Origin: Halalkalibacter oceani
Lineage (GTDB): Bacteria; Bacillota; Bacilli; Bacillales; Bacillaceae_D
Assembly: GCF_023715605.1 (NCBI RefSeq)
Contig: NZ_JAMBOL010000011.1
Span: 1 to 64,000, forward strand
Length of the DNA stretch: 64,000 nucleotides
Reading direction: 5' to 3'
This document shows positions 26,847 through 35,008 of the stretch, piece by piece. A program made the position numbers and the translations under genes. The number at the start of each line of letters is the position of its first letter. Position 1 is the first letter of the stretch. The notes beneath the pieces are model-generated. The model saw only the letters and a program-made list of their open reading frames with translations. It was not told where the DNA came from and ran no database searches.

Positions 26847-28028
26847 ATGGAAGAACGAAAATCGGGCTTTCAGCAGTTGGACTATACGTTGCTTTTTCTG
26901 CTGTTTGTGCTCATGTGCTTTAGTTTGTTGGCCATCTATAGCGGATCGGGTCAGTACCATTCTGACCCGATGCATTATGTCAAGCTGCAGCTGATCTGGT
27001 TCGGCGTCGGCATTGTGGCGATGGTTTGTATGATGGTTGTAGATTATGATCTGTTTAAAAATTTTTCGATTCCGCTTTATGGAATCGGAATTGTTGCTCT
27101 GTTACTTGTCGCCTTTTCCCCTTTAGGGGTTTTTCGAAACGGGGCGACACGCTGGTTGAATTTAGGGGTGACGGACATTCAGCCTTCAGAGTTCGTCAAG
27201 ATCTTTGTCATTATGGCTATGGCCCATCTGCTTTATAAAATAACGAGCCAGCGCACTCAAAAAGATTTAAAATCTGATTTAGTGATTGTTGGTAAAGTAT
27301 TTCTCGTTGGTTTGCCGCCGTTTTTCTTAATTTTGACCCAGCCTGACCTTGGGACAGCGCTTGTCATTGCCAGCATTATGGCGACGATGCTGCTCATGTC
27401 CGGTATCTCCTGGAAAATTCTCGTCTTTCTTGGGTTAGCGGCAGTTTCTGGTCTCATTTGCTTAGTCTGGCTCCATAATTATCACTTTGACATCTTTTCA
27501 ATATTTATTGAACCGCATCAGCTTGAGCGGATATACGGTTGGCTTGCACCATACGAACATCAAGGCTCCTACGGCTATCAGCTTGTTATGGCGATTCGCG
27601 GTATTGGCTCAGGTCAGCTGTACGGCAGCGGCTTTATGCAGGGTGTACAAACGCAAAGTGATCGCATTCCGGAAATTCATACCGATTTCATTTTTACCGT
27701 GATCGGTGAGGAATTCGGTTTTATCGGGGCGACCATTCTTATTATTACTTACTTTTTGCTGTTCTATCGGATGATTATTATTGCGCTGACCTGCAACAAT
27801 ATGTACGGAAGCTATCTTGTCGCCGGGGTAATTGGGCTGCTCGTGTTTCAGGTTTTTCAAAATATCGCCATGACGATTGGTTTAATGCCGATCACAGGTC
27901 TTGCGCTGCCGTTTATCAGCTATGGGGGCAGTGCCCTTTTGACCAATATGCTGGCGATGGGGATCGTCTTAAATGTCAACATGCGAACGAAGCACTATAT
28001 GTTTGAGGCTGAAGAGGAAGCCCTTTAA
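26847..28028 (+). CDS. SEDS peptidoglycan glycosyltransferase (RodA-like), second of two
   Basis: A 393-residue membrane protein with about ten segments. It has DIQPSEFVK near residue 110, QPDLGTALV near 165 and EIHTDFIFTV with D280, the position of the essential aspartate reported for B. subtilis RodA; W103 in TRWLNLG matches another residue needed there. The start at 26847 follows GATGGAGGCGACA. The shorter central loop and RodA-like residues suggest the elongation type, but the neighbouring paralogue makes the division of labour uncertain. Confidence 0.92.
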   Translation: MEERKSGFQQLDYTLLFLLFVLMCFSLLAIYSGSGQYHSDPMHYVKLQLIWFGVGIVAMVCMMVVDYDLFKNFSIPLYGIGIVALLLVAFSPLGVFRNGATRWLNLGVTDIQPSEFVKIFVIMAMAHLLYKITSQRTQKDLKSDLVIVGKVFLVGLPPFFLILTQPDLGTALVIASIMATMLLMSGISWKILVFLGLAAVSGLICLVWLHNYHFDIFSIFIEPHQLERIYGWLAPYEHQGSYGYQLVMAIRGIGSGQLYGSGFMQGVQTQSDRIPEIHTDFIFTVIGEEFGFIGATILIITYFLLFYRMIIIALTCNNMYGSYLVAGVIGLLVFQVFQNIAMTIGLMPITGLALPFISYGGSALLTNMLAMGIVLNVNMRTKHYMFEAEEEAL

Positions 28029-28058
28029 GACAAGTTCCTCAAAACAGGAGGGAATGCA

Positions 28059-28772
28059 ATGAGAATCGATAAGCTGCTGGCCAACATGGGCTACGGCTCC
28101 CGGAAAGATGTGAAGAAGCTGTTGAAAACAGGCAGCGTGCGGATTGACGGGGAAATCGTCAAGGATGGCAAGGTGCATGTGAATCCTGACCGGCAGGAAG
28201 TGACCGTTGCCGGCGATGTAGTGGAATATAAGCCTTTCATTTATTTCATGATGAACAAGCCGAAAGGAGTGATTTCAGCTACGGAGGACGGGCAGCATAA
28301 AACCGTGATTGATTTGCTGCAGCCGGACGATGTGTTCTATGACCCTTTCCCGGTTGGCCGGCTTGATAAAGATACGGAAGGATTGCTGCTGCTGACGAAT
28401 GATGGACAGTTTTCTCATGCGCTTATGTCGCCGAAACGGCATGTGGAAAAAACGTACTTGGCCGAGGTGGAAGGCGAAGTGACGGAAGCAGATGTCGGCT
28501 GTTTTCACAAGGGAGTCGAGCTTGAGGACGGCTATGTGACAAAGCCGGCTCACCTGGTCATTCTTGAGCGGGGCAACCTTTCGAAAGTGGCGTTGACGAT
28601 TACGGAAGGAAAGTACCATCAGGTGAAGCGGATGTTCGCCGCTGTCGGAAAAAGAGTAACGGCGCTGGAGCGGATTGCGATCGGCCCGCTCAAGCTTGAT
28701 CAGCAGCTGAAGAGAGGCGCCTATCGTGAACTGACCGAAGCCGAATATGACCAACTGATTGGACGGGAATAA
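28059..28772 (+). CDS. ytzG: 16S rRNA pseudouridine synthase, RsuA family (YtzG)
   Basis: A 237-residue protein with an N-terminal S4 RNA-binding domain (RIDKLLANMGYGSRKDVKKL) and a C-terminal pseudouridine synthase domain. The catalytic aspartate is D103 in GRLDKDTEGLLLLT, the RsuA/RluB signature. It isomerises a uridine in ribosomal RNA, probably 16S. AACAGGAGGGAATGCA supports the start. It lies 30 bases after the second SEDS gene and may be cotranscribed. A hairpin ends it. Confidence 0.93.
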   Translation: MRIDKLLANMGYGSRKDVKKLLKTGSVRIDGEIVKDGKVHVNPDRQEVTVAGDVVEYKPFIYFMMNKPKGVISATEDGQHKTVIDLLQPDDVFYDPFPVGRLDKDTEGLLLLTNDGQFSHALMSPKRHVEKTYLAEVEGEVTEADVGCFHKGVELEDGYVTKPAHLVILERGNLSKVALTITEGKYHQVKRMFAAVGKRVTALERIAIGPLKLDQQLKRGAYRELTEAEYDQLIGRE

Positions 28773-28808
28773 AAAAGCAGCTAGTCTCCTGAGCGGGACT
28801 AGCTGTTT
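28771..28808. terminator. Bidirectional terminator between ytzG and ytzE
   Basis: AGCTAGTC pairs with GACTAGCT, flanked by AAAAAAGC on the left and GTTTGTTGT on the right. Confidence 0.75.
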
Positions 28809-28836
28809 GTTGTATTGCTTTATGATTGACGTTTAC

Positions 28837-29058
28837 CTAAGACACACGAGTTTTTTTCTTTTTAATAACACTCCATTTGCCACGTGTCGGACTCTCGACA
28901 AGGTTATTGTACTCTAACACATTTAAATCGCGTTGAATTGTCCGCTGGGTTATACCGAATTCTTCAACTAACTCATTCGTTGTGACGATCTCCTTTTGTT
29001 TAATGTAGAGATAGATGGACTTAATACGAGTCAGCATACGATCAGTTGAAGTTTTCAA
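28837..29058 (-). CDS. ytzE: DeoR-type helix-turn-helix regulator, YtzE-like
   Basis: A 73-residue protein that is little more than a DeoR-type winged helix: IVTTNELVEEFGITQRTIQR (residues 24-43), then DLNVLEYNNLVESPTRGKW. It has no sensor domain, as in B. subtilis YtzE, so it cannot bind sugar phosphates like full DeoR proteins. TTG start at 29058 with AAGGAG eight bases upstream. It diverges from pepV, which it could control; no operator was identified. Confidence 0.85.
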   Translation of the reverse strand: MKTSTDRMLTRIKSIYLYIKQKEIVTTNELVEEFGITQRTIQRDLNVLEYNNLVESPTRGKWSVIKKKKTRVS

Positions 29059-29343
29059 AAAACCACTCCTTATTCATAATCATGAATTGGCTCTTGCTTA
29101 CAGTCTATGCAGTGGCAGGAAAAAACATACATACCACCAATGCGGAGAGCATTCTACAAGCCCGGCCTGTCCCTTTTCTATTTGCTTTTTTCAAGGAAGA
29201 CGGGTAAGGTTGTAGTGATTAACGATGTGAATCAATACAGTGGCAAATGTTATTATCTCCGACGCTTATATTTTACAATATTTCTACAAATTAAGCAAAA
29301 CGGAATGCTCAACTTCTTAAAAAGAAAGGAAAAGGAAAGCAAA

Positions 29344-30771
29344 ATGACACGAATCGACTGGCGATTGGAAGTGGAAAAAAGAAAGGATGCCCTGCTTGCA
29401 ATGACGCAGGAATTCCTTCAAATAAACAGCGTATATGATGAAACGACGATCACAAAAAAGCAGCCATTTGGGAAAGGGATTGATCAGGCACTTGCGTACT
29501 TGCTGGACAAAGCGGAAAGCTATGCTTTTTCGGTGAAAAATATCGACGGTTACGCCGGTAAGGTTGAACTTGGCGAAGGAGAGGAGAGCGTCGGAATCCT
29601 TTGTCACATCGATGTCGTGCCGGCAGGAGAAGGCTGGACGTCGCCGCCTTTCTCCGCAGAAAGTAGAGATGGCCGCATTTACGCGCGTGGCGCGATTGAT
29701 AACAAAGGACCGACGATCGCCGCCTTCTTTGCATTATGTTTGGTAAAAGAACTGGAGCTGCCATTAGAGAAACGGGTTCAGCTTATTTTAGGAACAGATG
29801 AAGAGCGGGATTGGCGCTGCGTGGAGCATTATTTTAAGCATGAGGAAATGCCGACAGTCGGCTTTGCTCCCGATGCTGATTTCCCGATTATTCATGCCGA
29901 AAAAGGGATCGCCGATGTGCTTTTTGAATGGCAGGCAGAGAAAGGCGCGGCTTCGGTGCTTGAATTGAGTAGCTTTACCGCTGGAGAACGCCTGAATATG
30001 GTGCCTGACCGGGCGAGCGCCGAAATACTAGGAGAGCGGGCCGAGCTTGACCGGCTGGAAAGGCTTTTCCGCAAGCATCTGCTTGAGCAACAGCATAACG
30101 GGGAAGCGGTTTTTGCTGAAAACGGGCGGTTAATCCTTATTTATGAAGGTGTCGCTGCTCATGGCTCGACCCCGGAATCCGGGAGTAACGCCGGAGTGGA
30201 GCTGGCCGCTTTTTTGGCCCCGTTTTCCTTTCAGGAGCAGGCTGTTTCCTACTTGCAGATGATTACGAGTCTGTTTCACAATGATAGGCGTGGAGAAGCG
30301 CTCGGAATCGCGATGGAGGATCAAGTGTCAGGTCCTTTGACCGTAAATAGCAGCCTATTTACATGGAATGAAAAAGAAGCAGGATTCGGCCTCAACATCC
30401 GCTATCCGGTGACAGTTGACGGACAAATCTGTTTGCAGCGGCTTGAGCAGAAAATGAGCGAGTACGGCGCCAAAATGGTGGTGAAGGATCATATGACGCC
30501 AAGCTATGTCGATGCCCAGCATCCGCTTGTGCGGACGTTACAGGCTGTTTATCAGAGGCAAATGGGCGAAGAGCCGACCTTGCTTTCAACAGGAGGAGGT
30601 ACCTACGCGCGCACCTTGGCGACAGGAGTCGCTTTCGGTCCCCTTTTTCCGGGGCGGAAGGACGTTGCCCATCAAAAAGATGAATATATCGAGATCGAGG
30701 ACCTGCTGAAAGCGACCGCCCTTTACGCCGAGGCGATTTATGAACTGGCAGGAGGTTGCCAAAAAGAGTGA
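29344..30771 (+). CDS. pepV: Dipeptidase PepV (M20 family, YtjP)
   Basis: A zinc dipeptidase of 475 residues. The metal site is visible: GILCHIDVVPAGEGW (HxD), ARGAIDNKGP with the bridging Asp, and GTDEERDW with the catalytic Glu pair. Length and GHxD/DNKGP motifs match PepV, which cleaves a wide range of dipeptides in the cytoplasm. The start at 29344 follows AAAAGGAAAGC; an 80-codon in-frame extension upstream has no site and overlaps the divergent ytzE promoter. The stop codon lies in the loop of a perfect hairpin. Confidence 0.92.
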   Translation: MTRIDWRLEVEKRKDALLAMTQEFLQINSVYDETTITKKQPFGKGIDQALAYLLDKAESYAFSVKNIDGYAGKVELGEGEESVGILCHIDVVPAGEGWTSPPFSAESRDGRIYARGAIDNKGPTIAAFFALCLVKELELPLEKRVQLILGTDEERDWRCVEHYFKHEEMPTVGFAPDADFPIIHAEKGIADVLFEWQAEKGAASVLELSSFTAGERLNMVPDRASAEILGERAELDRLERLFRKHLLEQQHNGEAVFAENGRLILIYEGVAAHGSTPESGSNAGVELAAFLAPFSFQEQAVSYLQMITSLFHNDRRGEALGIAMEDQVSGPLTVNSSLFTWNEKEAGFGLNIRYPVTVDGQICLQRLEQKMSEYGAKMVVKDHMTPSYVDAQHPLVRTLQAVYQRQMGEEPTLLSTGGGTYARTLATGVAFGPLFPGRKDVAHQKDEYIEIEDLLKATALYAEAIYELAGGCQKE

Positions 30772-30786
30772 TTTTTGGCAACCTCC
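30751..30786 (+). terminator. Perfect hairpin overlapping the pepV stop codon
   Basis: GGAGGTTGCCAAAAA (30751-30765) and TTTTTGGCAACCTCC (30772-30786) pair perfectly. The six-base loop GAGTGA contains the stop codon TGA. The left arm encodes the last residues GGCQK. No U-tract follows, so it may be an RNA-stabilising or pausing hairpin in front of the true terminator at 30821. Confidence 0.75.
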
Positions 30787-30820
30787 GAAGCAACGCGCGG
30801 AGTCGCTGCATATTTTTAAA

Positions 30821-30864
30821 GAGGCTGGAACAAAAGGCTGTTTTTTACCTTTTTTCCAGCCTCT
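30821..30864 (+). terminator. Terminator after pepV
   Basis: GAGGCTGGAACAAAAGG pairs with CCTTTTTTCCAGCCTC around a T-rich loop. Family member. The 110 bases between it and the end of ytkP show no gene. Confidence 0.75.
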
Positions 30865-30976
30865 CTAAGCTTGTGGCGTGTGAAGCCATTGCCAGTAGGT
30901 CCAAAGCTCGTTTTGTCTCAAGCTCGAGTAGCGAACGGCTTTGCCCACTTTTTTTCTTTACTTAAACTTCGCCCAA

Positions 30977-31909
30977 TTATTCAAATCGAAACAAATCGGT
31001 CGATAAATAGCGCTCTCCGGTATCGCAGGCAATCGCGACGACGACTTCGTCCGGCTGGAGTTTTTTCGCTACTTCCAACGCGGCGAAGCAGGCAGCTCCT
31101 GAAGACGGGCCGACGAGGATGCCTTCTTTACGGGCTAATTCGCGTGTAATGAAGTAGGCGTCTTCATCTTCAATTTTTAGAATCTCGTCATAGACCTGTT
31201 CGTTCAGGATTGGCGGGATAAAGCCCGGACTCGTTCCGACCAGCTTGTGAGGTCCCGGTTTTCCTCCTGATAAGACGGGTGATCCGGCCGGCTCCACGAC
31301 GTGGACGGAGAGGTTTGGATAAAACTTTTTCAGTTCTTCCCCGGTTCCTGTAATCGTTCCACCTGTTCCGGAAGCGGCAACGAAGGCGGCAAGCTGTTTA
31401 TTTATTTGATCAAGGGCTTCTTTAATCTCCCGCGCTGTCGTATGGCGATGAGCATCCGGATTGGCTTCATTTTCAAATTGCATCGGCATAAAGCTGTTCG
31501 GAATCTCTTCTACAAGCTCGTGCGCCTTTTCAATGGCACCAGGCATTTTTTTGTCACCGGGCGTGAGCACAACCTCAGCGCCGTATGCTTTTAACAGGTT
31601 AATCCGTTCGGCAGACATCGTATCCGGCATCACAAGAATCGCTTTGTAGCCTCTGGCGGCGGCATTCATCGCCAGTCCGATTCCTGTGTTTCCGCTTGTC
31701 GGTTCGATAATTGTTGCTCCGGGTGTAAGCAGGCCATCCTTCTCTGCCTGAATGATCATATTGAATGCCGCGCGGTCTTTCACGCTTCCGCTCGGATTTT
31801 GCATTTCGAGTTTTAAGTAGACAGCAGCGCCGTCAGAAGCAGGGAGCCGGTTCAAACGAACGAGCGGCGTGTTTCCAATTAGGTCAGCAATATTATTTAC
31901 CACGGTCAT
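30977..31909 (-). CDS. ytkP: Cysteine synthase-like PLP enzyme (YtkP)
   Basis: A fold-type II PLP enzyme of 310 residues. The PLP lysine is K44 in GSVKDRAA; TSGNTG (71-76) binds the substrate carboxylate, and ASGTGGTITG binds the cofactor phosphate. These match O-acetylserine sulfhydrylase (CysK) family members that form cysteine from O-acetylserine and sulfide. It corresponds in position to B. subtilis ytkP, a paralogue of cysK whose own reaction is less certain. AGAGGAAGTGGATTT supports the start. A palindrome lies upstream in the promoter region. Confidence 0.88.
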   Translation of the reverse strand: MTVVNNIADLIGNTPLVRLNRLPASDGAAVYLKLEMQNPSGSVKDRAAFNMIIQAEKDGLLTPGATIIEPTSGNTGIGLAMNAAARGYKAILVMPDTMSAERINLLKAYGAEVVLTPGDKKMPGAIEKAHELVEEIPNSFMPMQFENEANPDAHRHTTAREIKEALDQINKQLAAFVAASGTGGTITGTGEELKKFYPNLSVHVVEPAGSPVLSGGKPGPHKLVGTSPGFIPPILNEQVYDEILKIEDEDAYFITRELARKEGILVGPSSGAACFAALEVAKKLQPDEVVVAIACDTGERYLSTDLFRFE

Positions 31910-31969
31910 AAATCCACTTCCTCTGTAAATGATAAGACTATCCTTAGTTTATCATACCTTTAGCGATAT

Positions 31970-31990
31970 TTCCTATTTAATTAATAGGAA
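31970..31990. promoter_or_regulatory. Palindrome upstream of ytkP, possible operator
   Basis: TTCCTATT and AATAGGAA pair perfectly around TAATT. It lies 60-80 bases before the ytkP start and about 95 before ytlP on the other side. The TAGGAA core recalls binding sites described for the cysteine regulator CymR, and ytkP is a cysteine-synthase paralogue, but the match is from memory and loose. Confidence 0.4.
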
Positions 31991-32083
31991 AAGAAGGCGA
32001 GATAATTGGGAAAATAAAACAAAAGTAAAGACAGCGTCTCGAACGTCAGCTACAATAGAAGAGACAGAAGGATGGTGAAGGAA

Positions 32084-32647
32084 ATGCAGCCGCATTATTT
32101 TTTGGCAGTGCCGGTGCCGCAGCTCATACAGTCAGCTTTACATCAGGAGGCCAGGCAGAGTGGCCAGCTTCAATTCCAACGGTGGGTTCACCCGAATGAT
32201 ATTCATTTGACGCTTGTTTTTCTTGGAGGGTGCACAGAGAAGCAGCTCCATGAGCTCGTTCAGCATGGCAGAAGCCTCGTTGAAAATTGGGCTCCCTTTT
32301 CGTTAACGCTGTCTCAATCAGGCAGCTTTGGGCAAAAAAAACAGCCGCGAATTTTTTGGGTCGGTGTAAAAGCGAGCCAGCAGCTCGCTGTCTATCAGTC
32401 TCAGCTTGCTGATCTTTGCCGGTCGCTCGGCTTTGCGGTCGATCAGCGTCCGTATGCCCCTCATCTTACACTTGCCCGGAAGTGGGCTGGCGATGAGGAG
32501 TACAATGGCGACGGTCTAGCGCTCAGGAATGGGCAGAGCTGGGAGGTTAATGAAATTATTCTTTATGAAAGTCATGTTCAGCAGGAACCAAAATATAAAA
32601 CGTATCAAGCTTTTTCTTTAAAAGGAGTTCAACATGAAAGTGATTAA
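32084..32647 (+). CDS. ytlP: RNA 2',3'-cyclic phosphodiesterase, ThpR/LigT family (YtlP)
   Basis: A 2H phosphoesterase of 187 residues with both signature motifs: HLT at H41-T43 (NDIHLTLVFLG) and HLT at H127-T129 (YAPHLTLAR). Family members open 2',3'-cyclic phosphate ends of RNA. I choose the ATG at 32084 because AAGGATGGTGAAGG precedes it; an in-frame ATG at 32072 touches its own AAGG. The gene overlaps lrgA by 14 bases, so the three-gene unit ytlP-lrgA-lrgB is probably one operon, an association I do not recall from B. subtilis. Confidence 0.87.
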   Translation: MQPHYFLAVPVPQLIQSALHQEARQSGQLQFQRWVHPNDIHLTLVFLGGCTEKQLHELVQHGRSLVENWAPFSLTLSQSGSFGQKKQPRIFWVGVKASQQLAVYQSQLADLCRSLGFAVDQRPYAPHLTLARKWAGDEEYNGDGLALRNGQSWEVNEIILYESHVQQEPKYKTYQAFSLKGVQHESD

Positions 32648-32996
32648 TGGCATTTGGCATATTGCGTTATTGACAGTTTTTTACATTATTGGCTGCTCGA
32701 TTCAGCAGGCTTTTGATCTTTTTATTCCCGGCAGCATAATCGGTATGCTGCTGTTGTTTACGTTGCTTAGTACGAAAATTGTTCCGGTTCGCTTTATCGA
32801 AGAGGGCTCCGCTTTTATGCTGCGGCATATGCCGTTGCTGTTTCTGCCCGTAACTGTCGGTATTTTGCAGTTTTTGGATGTTTTTGCCGGAAAAGGAGTC
32901 TTTCTTATTGTTATTGCGTTAATCAGCACGGTTATGGTCCTTGTGATCGTAGGGCTGACCAGCCAGGCGTTTCTCATGAAAAAGGGAGAGAAATAG
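32634..32996 (+). CDS. LrgA/CidA holin-like membrane protein
   Basis: A 120-residue protein with four hydrophobic segments and the CidA/LrgA signature FDLFIPGSIIGMLLLF near residue 27, followed by RFIEEGSAFMLRHMPLLFLPVTVG. Family members act with LrgB/CidB in controlling murein hydrolase activity or in organic-acid movement across the membrane. AAAAGGAGTTCAAC precedes the start, which overlaps ytlP. lrgB follows after two bases. No LytSR-type regulator is nearby. Confidence 0.9.
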   Translation: MKVINGIWHIALLTVFYIIGCSIQQAFDLFIPGSIIGMLLLFTLLSTKIVPVRFIEEGSAFMLRHMPLLFLPVTVGILQFLDVFAGKGVFLIVIALISTVMVLVIVGLTSQAFLMKKGEK

Positions 32997-32998
32997 AT

Positions 32999-33685
32999 AT
33001 GCTTTTTCTACAAATCTTACTTTCTATCTCAGCAACAATTGCGGCATACATAGGGGCGAAAGAGCTGTACCGGCGCTTTCCTTATCCATTCATGCTGCCG
33101 GTGTTAGTCGGCACCATTATCCTTATCCTTCTTCTTTTACTCTTTCAAATTTCATTTGAAACGTATTACACGGGCGGCCAATGGCTGGAAAAATTGCTTG
33201 GGCCGGCGGTGGTCGCGCTTGCTTATCCGCTTTATAAGCAAATGCAGATGCTCAGAAACTACTTTTGGCCGATCGTCGTCAGTGTGTTCATCGGGGCGCT
33301 TGTCGGCATGACCAGCGGCCTTCTGCTGACGAAGTGGGGCGGCTTTGACGCGGAGCTTGTCTATTCGATTGTGCCGAAGTCCGTGACGGCTCCCATTGCG
33401 ATGGATATGGCGACAACGCTCGGGGGCATCGCCCCGCTCGCCGCTGTGCTGGTGATGGTCGCCGGAGTAGGCGGAAGCGTCCTCGCGCCTTATTGCTTTA
33501 CATGGTTTCATATTAAGAATGACGTGAGCAAAGGGGTGGCGATAGGGAGCGCTTCCCATGCGATTGGGACGGCTAAAGCTATCGAAAACAGTGAACAGGA
33601 AGGAGCCGCCAGTTCGGTGGCGATGACTTTGAGCGCGATCATTGTTTCCGTCATGGGGCCAATGCTTGTCTTTCTTTTTTACTAG
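32999..33685 (+). CDS. LrgB/CidB family membrane protein
   Basis: A 228-residue protein with about six to seven hydrophobic segments. The LrgB signature is present: SIVPKSVTAPIAMDMATTLG near residue 125 and GSASHAIGTAKAIE near 186. It works as partner of the upstream LrgA/CidA-like protein. GGGAGAGAAATAGAT precedes the ATG, which is two bases after the preceding stop. In other bacilli the pair responds to pyruvate or acetate overflow; no such site was identified here. Confidence 0.92.
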   Translation: MLFLQILLSISATIAAYIGAKELYRRFPYPFMLPVLVGTIILILLLLLFQISFETYYTGGQWLEKLLGPAVVALAYPLYKQMQMLRNYFWPIVVSVFIGALVGMTSGLLLTKWGGFDAELVYSIVPKSVTAPIAMDMATTLGGIAPLAAVLVMVAGVGGSVLAPYCFTWFHIKNDVSKGVAIGSASHAIGTAKAIENSEQEGAASSVAMTLSAIIVSVMGPMLVFLFY

Positions 33686-33766
33686 CGGCTATGGTACGAT
33701 CAAACAAGACAACTCACTACTGAAACGCGCGACAGGTATCACACGATTAGATATGGAGGTACGGGT

Positions 33767-34720
33767 GTGGCTCATTTAATAAAATTAGAAGATTACATCT
33801 CTCGGTACCAATTTGACTTACATCGCTACCCGAGTCAGTTTTCAAGAATGAAAAAAGAACGCTGGTATTATGTGAAGTCTGAATGGGAGCAGGCCCGGCA
33901 TCCTTCGTTGCAAGTGGAGGATGAGCCGGAGGAGGAAGAGGCTGGATCGAAAGGAGAGGGCATCTTCTCACAAGCGCTTCAACGGCTGAAAGGATGGCGC
34001 CGGTCAGCGGTTGAAGAGGATCCATGGGAGGAAGCCCCGCCTTCGGACGACGAACTGCCGCCAAAATCGCTTGAACAGGTGAAACAGGAATTTCTCGATG
34101 AACTGTACAAATCTCAGCTGAGGTGGGCCAGCTCGTCTTTACTCGAGGAATCGACCCTTCATCCCCGTTATAAAGCAGATAAATGGCTGCGCTTTTTTTG
34201 CCAGCATATTCCTGATAACTACTTCCTGTTATATAAGCCCGTTCTATTTATGAAAAAAGCTCCGATTGAGCTTGATATTATGTTGATCAGTCCGACGGAA
34301 ATTATCTGCTTAACGATGCTCGAAGGCAGTGAACTGAGTGTGTTTGAAGCGAGCTCTGACAGGTTCTGGATCGAATATGTCGATAAAACGCGTAAGAAAA
34401 GAGTCAGTCCACTCATCTCATTGGGACGGATGTCGAGGGTGCTGACAACCATTTTGGAAGAAGCAGGATTGTCCTATCCGATCCGGAAGGTTGTATTGTC
34501 CCCTTCGAGCATGATTGATCATAAGCTCCAAGGCGCGAAGCTCGATCTGATTGACCGGAGAGGCTTCGACGCCTGGCATCAGCGTTTGCGGAAGCACCCG
34601 TCTCCTTTAAAGCATCAGCAGATGAAGGTGACAGCGGCGATTCTGTCCTATTGTCATACGGTTTCCAGTGAGACCGTGCAAGAAGATGATGAACAATTCA
34701 TTGATGAGCAATTGAAATAA
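33767..34720 (+). CDS. ytlQ: YtlQ-like protein of unknown function
   Basis: A soluble protein of 317 residues starting with GTG, after TGGAGGTACGG. Residues about 45-105 are acidic and low in complexity (EDEPEEEEAG, then EEDPWEEAPPSDDE), probably disordered. The C-terminal 200 residues are folded; LYKPVLFMKKAPIELDIMLI near residue 155 and the next strand resemble the core of NERD (nuclease-related) domains, but I do not see a complete catalytic set. Position next to ytlP suggests it is B. subtilis ytlQ. No function is assigned. Its last codons contain the -35 box of the next promoter. Confidence 0.65.
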   Translation: MAHLIKLEDYISRYQFDLHRYPSQFSRMKKERWYYVKSEWEQARHPSLQVEDEPEEEEAGSKGEGIFSQALQRLKGWRRSAVEEDPWEEAPPSDDELPPKSLEQVKQEFLDELYKSQLRWASSSLLEESTLHPRYKADKWLRFFCQHIPDNYFLLYKPVLFMKKAPIELDIMLISPTEIICLTMLEGSELSVFEASSDRFWIEYVDKTRKKRVSPLISLGRMSRVLTTILEEAGLSYPIRKVVLSPSSMIDHKLQGAKLDLIDRRGFDAWHQRLRKHPSPLKHQQMKVTAAILSYCHTVSSETVQEDDEQFIDEQLK

Positions 34721-34740
34721 GCGGACAAAATCCGTATAAT
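34712..34740 (+). promoter_or_regulatory. Strong SigA-type promoter at the end of ytlQ
   Basis: TTGAAA (34712-34717), a 17-base spacer and TATAAT (34735-34740). The -35 box is inside the last codons of ytlQ. Transcription would begin near 34747, about 260 bases before the HicB-like gene. Confidence 0.75.
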
Positions 34741-34746
34741 AAGCAA

Positions 34747-35008
34747 GGCATACAAATTACGTGAGTCAGGGTATGTGTCAAATGAGGGAGGATTCCTTAT
34801 TGACCCTTACCCGAAGCAGCGAGTGAAGTTTGCACGATCGGTAAAGCAAGGGAAGCGGTATTCTTTCCTGTTTGCTGTGTGCAAGCAGGAATCCGCTGCC
34901 TTTTCTTTTGGCCTTTTTGAGAAGCGCTTTTTCGTATGGAAGGCACTTGCTCGCAAGGAAGGCAAAAATGTCGGGAGGAAACGCGCAGACTAGCAAAGGA
35001 GAGATACA
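34747..35008 (+). ncRNA. Structured leader or small RNA upstream of the HicB-like gene
   Basis: No convincing protein gene lies here, but structure is dense. GACCCTTACCCG (34801-34812) can pair with CGGTAAAGCAAGGG. AGCGG...TTCCTGTTTGC pairs with GCAAGCAGGAATCCGCT (about 34855-34900), followed by GCCTTTTCTTTT, like an intrinsic terminator. A short reading frame of 8 codons starts with TTG at 34800, eight bases after GGGAGG, and stops at 34824-34826. This fits a leader peptide or attenuator, or a free small RNA of about 170 bases. A 72-codon frame from GTG 34775 lacks a clear ribosome site. Confidence 0.45.

Noticed and set aside
34775-34993. 72-codon frame starting with GTG
   Set aside because: No clear ribosome site and it passes through strong RNA stems; composition is not protein-like. 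I kept the region as a possible leader RNA and state the frame as the alternative.
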